This document shows positions 8,892 through 16,281 of a DNA stretch of 38,819 nt, in pieces. This stretch comes from Bacteroidota bacterium. GTDB taxonomy: Bacteria; Bacteroidota; Ignavibacteria; Ignavibacteriales; Melioribacteraceae. The stretch spans positions 1 to 38,819 of the forward strand of contig JAEXOD010000002.1 in assembly GCA_023447335.1 (NCBI GenBank). The letters are read 5' to 3'. Every line of letters starts with the position of its first letter. Position 1 is the stretch's first letter. A program made the translations under genes and the position numbers. Under the pieces are notes generated by a model. That model did not search any database. It was not told the DNA's origin and was given only the letters and a program-made list of their open reading frames with translations.

Positions 8892-9908
8892 ATGGAACAA
8901 GAATTAGAAAACGAGCAAACGGAAGAACAAAAAATATTATATGATGTTCAGATAGAAAGAGCATTTAGATTCGGTAAAATTTCCGTTAAAAACAAAGAAC
9001 AATTATTTGATCAATTTACAAAATTCCCGGTTGACGGTTATAAATTTTTAATGTGCGGAAAGGCACGGGGTCATTTAACAATTCCTGAAGTTCAAAGAAG
9101 ATTTAAAAAAAGTTTAAAACGTTTGGAAGAGAGTACTGAAAGTCCTTCAAAAAAATATGGTAGCTTTCTTTCATTATTATTACCTCCGAATGTTGAAAAT
9201 ATAACAGAATTTGTTGAAAGACTTGAAACTGCCGTAGAGATAGTTCGGAAAACTTTAGAAGAAAAAATACTGGAAAAAGCCGAAGTTAATACGAAAGAGC
9301 TATTCGATAATGCTTTTAAGAAATTTGAAGTGGGTGATTATAAAGGAGCAATAGGTGATTATTCAAGAGTTTTAGAAATTGACCCTAATAATGTTTCTGC
9401 ATTATATAATAGAGGAGTATCTCGTCAAAATATAGGAAACTTTAAAGCAGCCATTAAAGATTTTACAAAAGTTATAGAACTTAAACCGAAATTTGCTCAG
9501 GGGCATAATAATAGAGGCGTTTGTTATAGGAAACTTGAAGATAATGAGAACGCAATAAAGGATTTTGATAGTGCGATAATTCTAAATCCCGAATATATAG
9601 TTGCATATTATAATAGAGCTTTAGCAAAAAAGAGCACAAAAGATATTATTGGTGAAATAGAAGATTTTAACAAAGCGATTGAGTTGAATCCCAATTTTAT
9701 CGAAGCTATTTTTAATAGAGGATTAGAATATAAAAATATGCAAGAATATCAGGATGCTATTGACGATTTCAGTAGGGTAATTGATTTAGATCCTAACGAT
9801 TTCTCCGCATATTTAAATCGTGGTGCATGCAAAGATGCTATCGGTGATTATTACGGAGGAAGGCTAGATAAGAAAAAGGGAGTTGAATTAAGCGGATCAC
9901 TTGAATAA
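8892..9908 (+). CDS. TPR-repeat protein
   Basis: A 338-residue protein with about 130 N-terminal residues of charged helices and then roughly six tetratricopeptide repeats from about residue 135 to the end. The repeats show the TPR pattern clearly (ALYNRG, GDYKGAI, LEIDPNN). The last repeat is degenerate. No signal peptide or membrane segment, so it is probably a cytoplasmic scaffold. The N-terminal part does not resemble a domain I recognise. It starts with ATG at 8892 after a 176-base AT-rich gap and lies 2 bases before the homocysteine methyltransferase gene, so both are probably in one transcript. A functional link is not shown. Confidence 0.85.
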   Translation: MEQELENEQTEEQKILYDVQIERAFRFGKISVKNKEQLFDQFTKFPVDGYKFLMCGKARGHLTIPEVQRRFKKSLKRLEESTESPSKKYGSFLSLLLPPNVENITEFVERLETAVEIVRKTLEEKILEKAEVNTKELFDNAFKKFEVGDYKGAIGDYSRVLEIDPNNVSALYNRGVSRQNIGNFKAAIKDFTKVIELKPKFAQGHNNRGVCYRKLEDNENAIKDFDSAIILNPEYIVAYYNRALAKKSTKDIIGEIEDFNKAIELNPNFIEAIFNRGLEYKNMQEYQDAIDDFSRVIDLDPNDFSAYLNRGACKDAIGDYYGGRLDKKKGVELSGSLE

Positions 9909-9910
9909 AT

Positions 9911-10798
9911 ATGAGTTTTAAGCTTTTAGAAAAACTAAATAATATGCAGCTTATGGTTGCTGACGGTGCATGGGGCACAATGCTGCAAGTAAGTGGTTTA
10001 GAAATAGGTGCGTGTCCTGAATTATGGAATCGTGATTTCCCCCATAAAGTATTGGATATTGCAAAAGCTTATATTGCTGCCGGGAGCGGAATAATTAAAA
10101 CTAATACATTCGGCGGTAACCCTATAAAACTTAATGATTATAGTTTATCTGAAGATGCTTATAGTTTAAATAATCTCGGAGCAAAAATTAGTAGAGAAGC
10201 TGCCGGAAATGATGTATATGTTATGGGGAGTATAGGTCCGACAGGGAAGTTTTTATTTACCGGAGATGTTACAGAAGAAGACTTATATAAATCTTATAAA
10301 TTACAAGCTGAAGCACTTATTGAGGGGAGTGTTGATGCGTTGCTTTTTGAAACTTTTTATGCACTAGATGAAGCTGAATGTGCTATTAAAGCCGTGAAAG
10401 ATAATTTTAATATCCCGGTTTTTTCAACGTTTACTTTTGAAAAAGGTGAAGAAGGTATATTTCGGACTATGATGGGAGTTGATGTTGATACCTTCACGGA
10501 ACATATTTTGAATTTGGGTGTAAATGTGATTGGGACTAATTGCGGGAATGGTTTTGTTGATATGATTCCAATTGTTAGTTCTATTAGAAAAAATAATAAA
10601 AGTATTCCGATTATGGTTAATGCAAATGCCGGAATTCCTGAATTTATTGATGGAAAGTTATATTATCCCGAAACTCCGGATAAAATAAAACCTTTAGTTC
10701 AAGATTTAATTTCTGCGGGTGCAAATATAATAGGAGGGTGTTGCGGTACAACACCAGAGCATATTAGAATTATTAAAAGTATTTTACAAGGTTTATAG
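9911..10798 (+). CDS. stand-alone homocysteine S-methyltransferase domain (MetH module 1-like)
   Basis: A 295-residue TIM barrel corresponding to the first module of cobalamin-dependent methionine synthase, which transfers a methyl group to homocysteine. The sequence shows ADGAWGTMLQ near the N-terminus, KTNTFGGNP, and the three zinc cysteines C211 (TNCGNG) and C277-C278 (GGCCGTTPEH). The protein stops where MetH would continue with its folate-binding module. A separate corrinoid protein and reactivation-domain protein lie 5-7 kb away on the other strand, so I infer a split methionine synthase. The alternative is an S-methylmethionine- or betaine-type homocysteine methyltransferase; the MetH-like start favours the first. 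The start has no strong ribosome site and is 2 bases after the TPR gene. Confidence 0.88.
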   Translation: MSFKLLEKLNNMQLMVADGAWGTMLQVSGLEIGACPELWNRDFPHKVLDIAKAYIAAGSGIIKTNTFGGNPIKLNDYSLSEDAYSLNNLGAKISREAAGNDVYVMGSIGPTGKFLFTGDVTEEDLYKSYKLQAEALIEGSVDALLFETFYALDEAECAIKAVKDNFNIPVFSTFTFEKGEEGIFRTMMGVDVDTFTEHILNLGVNVIGTNCGNGFVDMIPIVSSIRKNNKSIPIMVNANAGIPEFIDGKLYYPETPDKIKPLVQDLISAGANIIGGCCGTTPEHIRIIKSILQGL

Positions 10799-11217
10799 TG
10801 TTTAAAAAAAATATTTGGTTAAAGACATACTATTTGTATTTTACACTTATTTTATTCTCAATTGTTTTTATTAATTGCAAAGATGAGATTAATGCAACGG
10901 ATATAGATGATCGTTCTATACCAGAAAAAAATGTTAGTTTTGCAAGAGATATCGCCCCGATTTTTGAGTATAAATGTAATTTCAGCGGTTGTCACTCAGA
11001 CGGTGTAAATTCTGATTATATAATGACTAGCTGGTCCGGTGTAACTACTTACCCAATTGTTATCCCGGGTAATCCTGATAATAGTATTTTAGTGTTAAGA
11101 ATTACGGGTAGAGTGCCTCCTGTCATGCCTCCAATCGGCTCTTATGCAACTCCTATTACTTCTGAACAAGAAAGAGGAATTAGAACTTGGATTAAAGAAG
11201 GTGCCGAAAATAACTAA
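10798..11217 (+). CDS. cytochrome c-like lipoprotein with CX4CH motif
   Basis: A 139-residue exported protein with an N-terminal hydrophobic segment ending in FINC (Cys27), a loose lipobox. The mature part starts with VSFARDIAPIFEYKC and has CNFSGCH, that is C-X4-C-H instead of the usual CXXCH heme motif. Further on are PGNPDNSILVLRI and MPPIG, where a methionine could be the second heme ligand, and a final WIKEGAENN helix. This is the layout of small cytochrome-c-like domains found in Bacteroidota and Planctomycetes. Heme attachment is therefore possible but unproven. The GTG start overlaps the preceding TAG by one base. Its 3' end overlaps the start chosen for the DUF123 gene. Confidence 0.75.
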   Translation: MFKKNIWLKTYYLYFTLILFSIVFINCKDEINATDIDDRSIPEKNVSFARDIAPIFEYKCNFSGCHSDGVNSDYIMTSWSGVTTYPIVIPGNPDNSILVLRITGRVPPVMPPIGSYATPITSEQERGIRTWIKEGAENN

Positions 11218-11641
11218 TTCAGGCATATATATTCTTGAAATTTTACTTTCTCAAGATATAACAATTACTCTTAGAAAAAACATTAAGCATGAATTACACA
11301 ATGGGTATTATTATTACATCGGCAGTGCTCAAATAAATTTGAAAAGCAGAGTTGAAAGACACAAAAAAAAGAATAAAATTATCCATTGGCATATTGATAA
11401 TATAACCGTTAACGAAAATGCCGATTTAACGAATGTATTTATTTATGAAGGATTAGATAAAAGTTTTGAATGCAGACTTCGAGAAATGATTGAAGTGAAT
11501 TTCGAACTAATTCACCCGATAAAAAGATTCGGGAACTCAGATTGTAATGAATGCGAATCTCATCTACTCTTTTCTAAAAATAAAATTGACATACAAAATT
11601 TAACAGTAATAAATTTTCATAATAATAAAGTACCCGATTAA
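11201..11641 (+). CDS. DUF123 family protein (GIY-YIG-like)
   Basis: A protein of about 146 residues matching the DUF123 pattern: GIYILEI at the start, GYYYYIGSA, RVERHKKK, IHWHIDNI and a C-terminal GNSDCNECESHLLF. The family is distantly related to GIY-YIG nucleases and is sometimes fused to endonuclease III; the biochemical role is not known. I chose GTG at 11201 because DUF123 begins right there; an upstream ATG at 11144 in the same frame would add 19 residues of low-complexity sequence inside the cytochrome-like gene. The chosen start overlaps that gene by 17 bases. The stop codon lies inside a strong hairpin shared with the convergent CerR-like gene. Confidence 0.78.
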   Translation: MPKITNSGIYILEILLSQDITITLRKNIKHELHNGYYYYIGSAQINLKSRVERHKKKNKIIHWHIDNITVNENADLTNVFIYEGLDKSFECRLREMIEVNFELIHPIKRFGNSDCNECESHLLFSKNKIDIQNLTVINFHNNKVPD

Positions 11642-11659
11642 TAAATCGAGTACTTTATT
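11624..11659. terminator. bidirectional hairpin terminator between convergent genes
   Basis: An inverted repeat with arms at 11624-11639 and 11644-11659, 16 pairs with one mismatch and a 4-base loop. A- and T-rich ends flank both sides. It sits exactly between the DUF123 gene on the plus strand, whose stop is inside it, and the CerR-like gene on the minus strand, which ends at 11666. It probably stops transcription in both directions. Confidence 0.7.
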
Positions 11660-11665
11660 TAAATA

Positions 11666-12658
11666 TTATAACCATTTATTGTCTTTATACCATTGAATTG
11701 TGGTTTTCATTCCGTCTTCAAGAGAAATTTCAGAAACATAACCAAAATCCTTTAAAGCTTTGGAACTATCGCAAGTTTGAGCTTCTTGTACAAAATCTCG
11801 TGCTTTTTCAAAATTAAAAGTTGCGGCTTTACTGCTAAACCAACTAAAGAATTCTGCAATTGCACCTACAGTATAAACTAAAAAATGAGGTAATTTCAAA
11901 GTTAAAGCTCTTTTACCCATTCCTTTTGCAATAGCATTGCCCATTTCATCCCAAGTATAATAATTTTTGCTACCGACAAAATAAATCTCACCGACTGCCT
12001 TAGGAGCAGTTGCCGCAAGATAAATGCCTCGTACTAAATCAGAAACGTGAACAATAGAAACTTCCTTTTTATTAAAACCTATAAGAGGTAATAGACCGCT
12101 TTTATAAGTTTTAAAAATTAAATAGATTTCGGTATCTCTCGGACCATAAACTGCAGGAGGGCGAACAATAGAAATAGGAATTTCTTCCATATAATTTTTT
12201 ACTAAAGTTTCTTCAGTTTTTTTGCTTACACCGTATCTTGTAATAGGGTTAAGTGGTGTCAATTCATTATTTGGCTTTCCGATTTTGGATGGTCCTGTAG
12301 CCGTAAGGCTGCTAACAATTACTACTCTTTTTATTGATTTGTTAGTCGATTTTATAGCTTCAAGCAAATTTTTTGTAGTTTCAACATTACCCTTAATATA
12401 ATCTTCAAGTGATTTAGCTTTAACTATTCCTGCAACGTGAAAAAGATAATCAGCATCTTTTAAAACTTCTTTAAGTTTTTCAACGTCATACAAACCGGTA
12501 TTTACTATCTCTACATCTTTATCTTTCAACCAGCGTAAATTACTGGAACTACGTACTATACATTTAACTTTGTGACCTTTTGAGAGTAATAAATCAACAA
12601 GGTGACTTCCTACAAAACCGCTTCCGCCGGTTACAACTGATATTATTTTGTCATTCAT
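11666..12658 (-). CDS. NAD(P)-dependent epimerase/dehydratase, probable ceramide reductase (CerR-like)
   Basis: A 330-residue extended short-chain dehydrogenase with a Rossmann GGSGFVG loop at 11-17, the VSSLTATG strand with the catalytic Ser, and Y142-x3-K146. The family also holds 3-beta-hydroxysteroid dehydrogenases and sugar epimerases. In the known bacterial ceramide pathway (Caulobacter, Bacteroides) a member of this family, CerR, reduces the 3-keto group after acylation. Here the gene is divergent from serine palmitoyltransferase and 125 bases away, which is the main reason for the assignment. If the neighbourhood were misleading, a dihydroflavonol-reductase or NDP-sugar epimerase role would be the alternative. 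ATG at 12658; no signal peptide. Confidence 0.8.
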   Translation of the reverse strand: MNDKIISVVTGGSGFVGSHLVDLLLSKGHKVKCIVRSSSNLRWLKDKDVEIVNTGLYDVEKLKEVLKDADYLFHVAGIVKAKSLEDYIKGNVETTKNLLEAIKSTNKSIKRVVIVSSLTATGPSKIGKPNNELTPLNPITRYGVSKKTEETLVKNYMEEIPISIVRPPAVYGPRDTEIYLIFKTYKSGLLPLIGFNKKEVSIVHVSDLVRGIYLAATAPKAVGEIYFVGSKNYYTWDEMGNAIAKGMGKRALTLKLPHFLVYTVGAIAEFFSWFSSKAATFNFEKARDFVQEAQTCDSSKALKDFGYVSEISLEDGMKTTIQWYKDNKWL

Positions 12659-12681
12659 ATTAAGATTTTGTTAAAATTACA

Positions 12682-12710
12682 TTGATTTTTAAGTGAATTA
12701 AATATATTTT
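12682..12710 (+). promoter_or_regulatory. possible Bacteroidota-type promoter upstream of spt
   Basis: TTG at 12682-12684 and TATATTTT at 12703-12710 are separated by 18 bases. This is close to the Bacteroidota consensus (TTG, about 19 bases, TAnnTTTG), with one mismatch in the -7 box. The leader to the spt start would be about 65-70 bases. It is weak evidence in such AT-rich DNA. Confidence 0.3.
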
Positions 12711-12749
12711 TCGATGTTTAAAAATAATAAATTTCTACATTTAACGGAA

Positions 12750-12782
12750 ATGATGAAGAAAAATAAATTAATGGAGGAATAA
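12750..12782 (+). CDS. 10-codon upstream ORF before spt
   Basis: Reading from ATG at 12750 gives MMKKNKLMEE and TAA at 12780-12782, one base before the TTG start of spt. The ribosome site of spt (GGAGG, 12773-12777) lies inside its last codons. A ribosome ending here would sit on the spt start, so it could couple or tune translation. Chance is a real alternative, since short open frames are common in AT-rich leaders and its own ribosome site (ACGGAAA) is weak. Confidence 0.3.
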   Translation: MMKKNKLMEE

Positions 12783-12783
12783 T

Positions 12784-13974
12784 TTGGATTTATTCGACAA
12801 GTGTTTTGAATTTACTAGAGCCGACGATATTAAAGCGATGGGTGTTTATCCATACTTTAGAGCGATTGAAGAAAATGAAGGACCTGTAGTTCAAATTGAA
12901 GGAAATCGTAAGGTAATGGCGGGGTCAAACAACTATTTAGGGTTAACCGCACATCCTAAAGTGAAAGAAGCAGCAATTGCGGCAGTAAAAAAATACGGTA
13001 CAGGTTGCTCCGGTTCAAGATATTTGACAGGTACTTTAGATTTGCACATTGAACTTGAAGAAAGATTGGCAAAGTTTTTTGGCGTGGAGGCAGTATTACT
13101 GTATAGTACTGGTTATCAAACGGCTCAAGGAATTATTCCTACACTTGTTAATCGCGGTGAATATGTTGTTTCTGACAAAGATAATCATGCTTGTATTGTA
13201 GCCGGTAATTTAATGGCTAGAGGTATTACAGCCGAATTGGTTAGATACAAACATAATGATATGAAAGATTTAGAAAGAGTATTACAAAAATTACCAAAAG
13301 AAGCCGGCAAATTAATTGTTAGTGACGGTGTATTTAGTACAGGTGGTGAAATAGTTGATTTACCAAGATTATTAGAATTAGCAAAAGAGTTTAATGCTCG
13401 TACTTTAATAGATGATGCTCATTCAGTTGGTGTTATCGGAAAAGGTGGACGCGGAACGGCAAGTGAATTTGATAAAGTTGACGAAGTTGATATGACAATG
13501 GGAACGTTTAGTAAAACTTTTGCTTCATTAGGTGGTTTTGTTACCGGTAAGGCAAAAGTTATTGATTACTTAAAACACCATTCACCGGCTCTTATTTTTA
13601 GTGCATCACCAACTCCCGCAAGTGTTGCAGCCGCATTAGCTGCTTTAGATATTCTTGAAGCAGAACCTGAAAGAGTTACAAAATTAATTAGTAATGCCAA
13701 TAAAGTTAGAACAGAATTACGTGGTTTAGGATTTAATGTGGTTGAAAGTAGAACCGCTATTGTTCCGGTTATTGTTGGAAGAGATGATATTGCTTTTGCT
13801 ATGTGGCGTAGATTATTTGATGAAGGTGTCTTTGTTAATGTATTTATCTCTCCCGGTGTACCCGAAGGTAGACAAATGATGAGAACGTCTTATATGTCAT
13901 CGCATGAAGAAGAACACTTAGATTTTATTATTAACACATTTAAAAAAGTTGGTAAAGAATTAGGTTTAATTTAA
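12784..13974 (+). CDS. spt: serine palmitoyltransferase (alpha-oxoamine synthase)
   Basis: A 396-residue PLP enzyme of the alpha-oxoamine synthase family that condenses L-serine with a long-chain acyl-CoA or acyl-ACP to 3-ketosphinganine, the first step of sphingolipid synthesis. Seen are GSNNYLGL, YGTGCSGSR, DDAHSVG and TFSKTFASLGG with the Schiff-base lysine K244. The MDLFDKCFEFT opening and the early YPYFRAIE region are like Bacteroidota Spt and unlike 2-amino-3-ketobutyrate ligase or BioF, the two alternatives. The TTG start is fixed by an in-frame stop at 12769 and a GGAGG site 6 bases upstream. A hairpin follows the gene before the bCerS-like gene, so downstream transcription may be attenuated. 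Confidence 0.88.
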   Translation: MDLFDKCFEFTRADDIKAMGVYPYFRAIEENEGPVVQIEGNRKVMAGSNNYLGLTAHPKVKEAAIAAVKKYGTGCSGSRYLTGTLDLHIELEERLAKFFGVEAVLLYSTGYQTAQGIIPTLVNRGEYVVSDKDNHACIVAGNLMARGITAELVRYKHNDMKDLERVLQKLPKEAGKLIVSDGVFSTGGEIVDLPRLLELAKEFNARTLIDDAHSVGVIGKGGRGTASEFDKVDEVDMTMGTFSKTFASLGGFVTGKAKVIDYLKHHSPALIFSASPTPASVAAALAALDILEAEPERVTKLISNANKVRTELRGLGFNVVESRTAIVPVIVGRDDIAFAMWRRLFDEGVFVNVFISPGVPEGRQMMRTSYMSSHEEEHLDFIINTFKKVGKELGLI

Positions 13975-13984
13975 TAGATTCTTA

Positions 13985-14009
13985 AAATCCCCCTGTTAAA
14001 GGGGGATTT
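13985..14009 (+). terminator. hairpin between spt and the GNAT gene
   Basis: Perfect 9-pair stem (13985-13993 with 14001-14009) around a 7-base loop, containing five G-C pairs in a row. It is followed by GTATTTT rather than a clean T run. It can be a partial terminator or a transcript-stabilising hairpin that sets different levels of the two enzymes. Confidence 0.6.
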
Positions 14010-14033
14010 GTATTTTAAATAGCGGAGTATAAG

Positions 14034-15155
14034 ATGAGTGATGTAAAAGTCATAAAAGTAAATGATAAATCCGGAATAAAAAAATTTGTTAAATTTCAAT
14101 GGGAGGTATATAAGGATTATAAACATTGGGTACCTCCGTTATTAATGGATAGATATAAAATTTTAAGTCGTGAAAAAAATCCTTTTTTTGAACACGGTGA
14201 TATGGAATTATTTCTTGCAATGAGAGGTAATAAAATTGTCGGAAGAATAGCCGCAATTAGAAATGATTTACACAATAAAATTCACAATGACAAAATGGGG
14301 TTTTGGGGATTTTTTGAAGTTTTTAATGATCAAGATGCTGTTAATGCTTTATTTGAAGCAACAAAAGAATGGTTAAAAGCTCAAGGTTTTGATGCAATGA
14401 GAGGTCCGTATAATCCGACAGTTAATGATGATAACGGTTTATTAATTGAAGGATTTGATGATGACCCCAGAATTTTAATGACTTATAATCCTCCTTACTA
14501 TATGACTTTATTGGAGAATTACGGATTTAAAAAGGCGAAAGATCTTTTTGCTTACGACATTTCTAATGAAGAAATGAGCAAAAACGAAAAGATAAAAAGA
14601 GTTGCTAATATAGCTATGCAGCGTAGCGGAATGAAATTAAGACCTATCGATATGAAGAATTTTAAAGCTGAAGTTGATAAGGTTAAGTTTGTTTATAATA
14701 AAGCATGGGAACCAAATTGGGGATTTGTACCGTTGACCAATTCCGAGATGGATGCTTTAGCTAAAGATTTGATCACTCTTGTTGAAAAGGATTTAGTTGT
14801 TTTCGGAGAGATAAACGGAGAAGTTGTGGGGTTTGCATTAGCTCTTCCTGATTATAATGCTGTTTTTAAGAAAATGAACGGAAGACTTTTCCCCACAGGT
14901 ATTTTTCATTTATTATTTGGTAAAAAAGCGATTAAATGGGTTAGGATTATTATTTTGGGAATTATCCCGGAATTCCAAAAACGCGGTCTTGATGCAGTAT
15001 TTTATAATTATATTCTAGAAACTGCTGCCAAGCATAATTGGTACCATGGTGAAGCAAGTTGGATTTTGGAAGATAATGAAATGATGAACAGGGGAGCTGA
15101 GGCTATGCGAGGTACACTTTACAAAAAGTATAGAATTTATGAAATTAATATTTAA
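14034..15155 (+). CDS. GNAT-fold acyltransferase, probable bacterial ceramide synthase (bCerS-like)
   Basis: A 373-residue protein with two GNAT-like halves. The second half holds the usual acyl-CoA-site arrangement (RIIILGIIPEFQKRGLDA, where the Q-x-x-G/A motif is replaced by QKRGLDA). The N-terminal half has HWVPPLLMDRY and GPYNPTVNDDNGLL, features of the large GNAT family often beside spt in Bacteroidota. In the established bacterial pathway the N-acyl step is done by a GNAT-fold enzyme, bCerS. I infer that role from size, fold and the place 59 bases after spt. A generic N-acyltransferase is the alternative. AGCGGAG lies upstream of the ATG at 14034, and a strong terminator follows. Confidence 0.78.
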   Translation: MSDVKVIKVNDKSGIKKFVKFQWEVYKDYKHWVPPLLMDRYKILSREKNPFFEHGDMELFLAMRGNKIVGRIAAIRNDLHNKIHNDKMGFWGFFEVFNDQDAVNALFEATKEWLKAQGFDAMRGPYNPTVNDDNGLLIEGFDDDPRILMTYNPPYYMTLLENYGFKKAKDLFAYDISNEEMSKNEKIKRVANIAMQRSGMKLRPIDMKNFKAEVDKVKFVYNKAWEPNWGFVPLTNSEMDALAKDLITLVEKDLVVFGEINGEVVGFALALPDYNAVFKKMNGRLFPTGIFHLLFGKKAIKWVRIIILGIIPEFQKRGLDAVFYNYILETAAKHNWYHGEASWILEDNEMMNRGAEAMRGTLYKKYRIYEINI

Positions 15156-15212
15156 TTACTTTTAATCGAATTAGATATATACTTTTCTAAATAATATTTT
15201 CATTATAATTAG

Positions 15213-15252
15213 CTCACTCTTATTTTGTTGTGTTAAAAGAGTGAGTTTTTTT
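15213..15252 (+). terminator. intrinsic terminator after the GNAT gene
   Basis: A 9-pair stem (15213-15221 with 15237-15245) and a 15-base loop, then seven T. It ends the plus-strand ceramide genes. Confidence 0.8.
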
Positions 15253-15325
15253 ATTATATCGATAATTAATAAATATATTCAATTATTAATGCTTTAAAAA
15301 CCTATAATTTAATAGAATTTATTAA

Positions 15326-16210
15326 TTATTTGTTGAGAGCTTCATTATATTTTGTTACATGAGCAGGATCAATAGATTTAAGTTTTTCAAATATCGTTTG
15401 ATCAGGATATTTTTTCATATACTCAATAATTTCATTGTATTTTGAATCAAAAAAAGTTTTTAACAATGGACTTCTTCTATCAATTTTATCTTTAATATCA
15501 AAAAGATTTTTGACTAAATTAGCCATATTTGAAACTGCTTTTTCCGGTTTTTTTGAATAAATATCTAATCCGTTATAATGGTAATTATAAAAATCTTGTC
15601 TAAATGTTTGATATTGTGAATTTAGTAAATTCTCAACAAGACCTCTTTTGTTATAGGAAGTAGAAGAAAGCTGATATCCTTCAGAGTATTTTGTACTAGT
15701 TCCAAGTATTGCAATATCATAAGCTTTTTGGAAATATGTTGAACCGGAATTAGGTTCAAAGCTATCTGCATCAAATCCAAGTATTATGTTTGCGTAATAA
15801 TCTAAAAATGAAGTTAAGGGATCAAAAGTAGTTTGGTTGAAATATAAAGCTTGATTCCTTTCATATTTAAATTTCCACATGTTATCCATTATGGTTAGCA
15901 TTAAAGTAAATTTGTTAGTACCTTCAATTTTCCTTTGACTGGAGATAACAACTTGTGCTGCAAAATTTACATCTTCACTTGCAGAAGTGAAAAATATGTT
16001 TAATGAGCATTTAATTTTTTCCCAATTCCAATCACTTCCCGAAAATTTGGATGTATTCATGTAATTCTGTACATCTTGTGCAAAATTTGCTACTTTGTCT
16101 TTCGATGCATTATCCAGTTGTTCATAATTTACAATTACGGTACAATCCAATTCTTGTGAATATATTAAAATAGGAAATAAAAACAATAGCGATAAAATAA
16201 ACTTTTTCAT
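15326..16210 (-). CDS. DUF4835 family protein, PorD-like (type IX secretion associated)
   Basis: A 294-residue exported protein with a signal peptide ending near IYSQ (residues 17-20). The mature part matches the DUF4835 pattern: ELDCTVIVNYEQL, NYMNTSKF, and a central DYYANIILGFDADSF region. Members in Bacteroidota are now often called PorD and linked to the type IX secretion system, so it is probably periplasmic or outer-membrane associated. I give no gene symbol because the assignment is from memory of the family. It lies 71 bases downstream of the corrinoid gene pair on the same strand, but has its own AT-rich leader. Confidence 0.75.
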   Translation of the reverse strand: MKKFILSLLFLFPILIYSQELDCTVIVNYEQLDNASKDKVANFAQDVQNYMNTSKFSGSDWNWEKIKCSLNIFFTSASEDVNFAAQVVISSQRKIEGTNKFTLMLTIMDNMWKFKYERNQALYFNQTTFDPLTSFLDYYANIILGFDADSFEPNSGSTYFQKAYDIAILGTSTKYSEGYQLSSTSYNKRGLVENLLNSQYQTFRQDFYNYHYNGLDIYSKKPEKAVSNMANLVKNLFDIKDKIDRRSPLLKTFFDSKYNEIIEYMKKYPDQTIFEKLKSIDPAHVTKYNEALNK

Positions 16211-16281
16211 TTAATTGTTCCCTTAAGTTTAAGTTAATAATTTCAAAATAAATAAAATAAAAATAAATACAAAAATTTATA

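Noticed and set aside
11144..11200. Upstream ATG for the DUF123 gene
   Set aside because: It would add low-complexity sequence inside the cytochrome-like gene; the domain begins right after GTG 11201.
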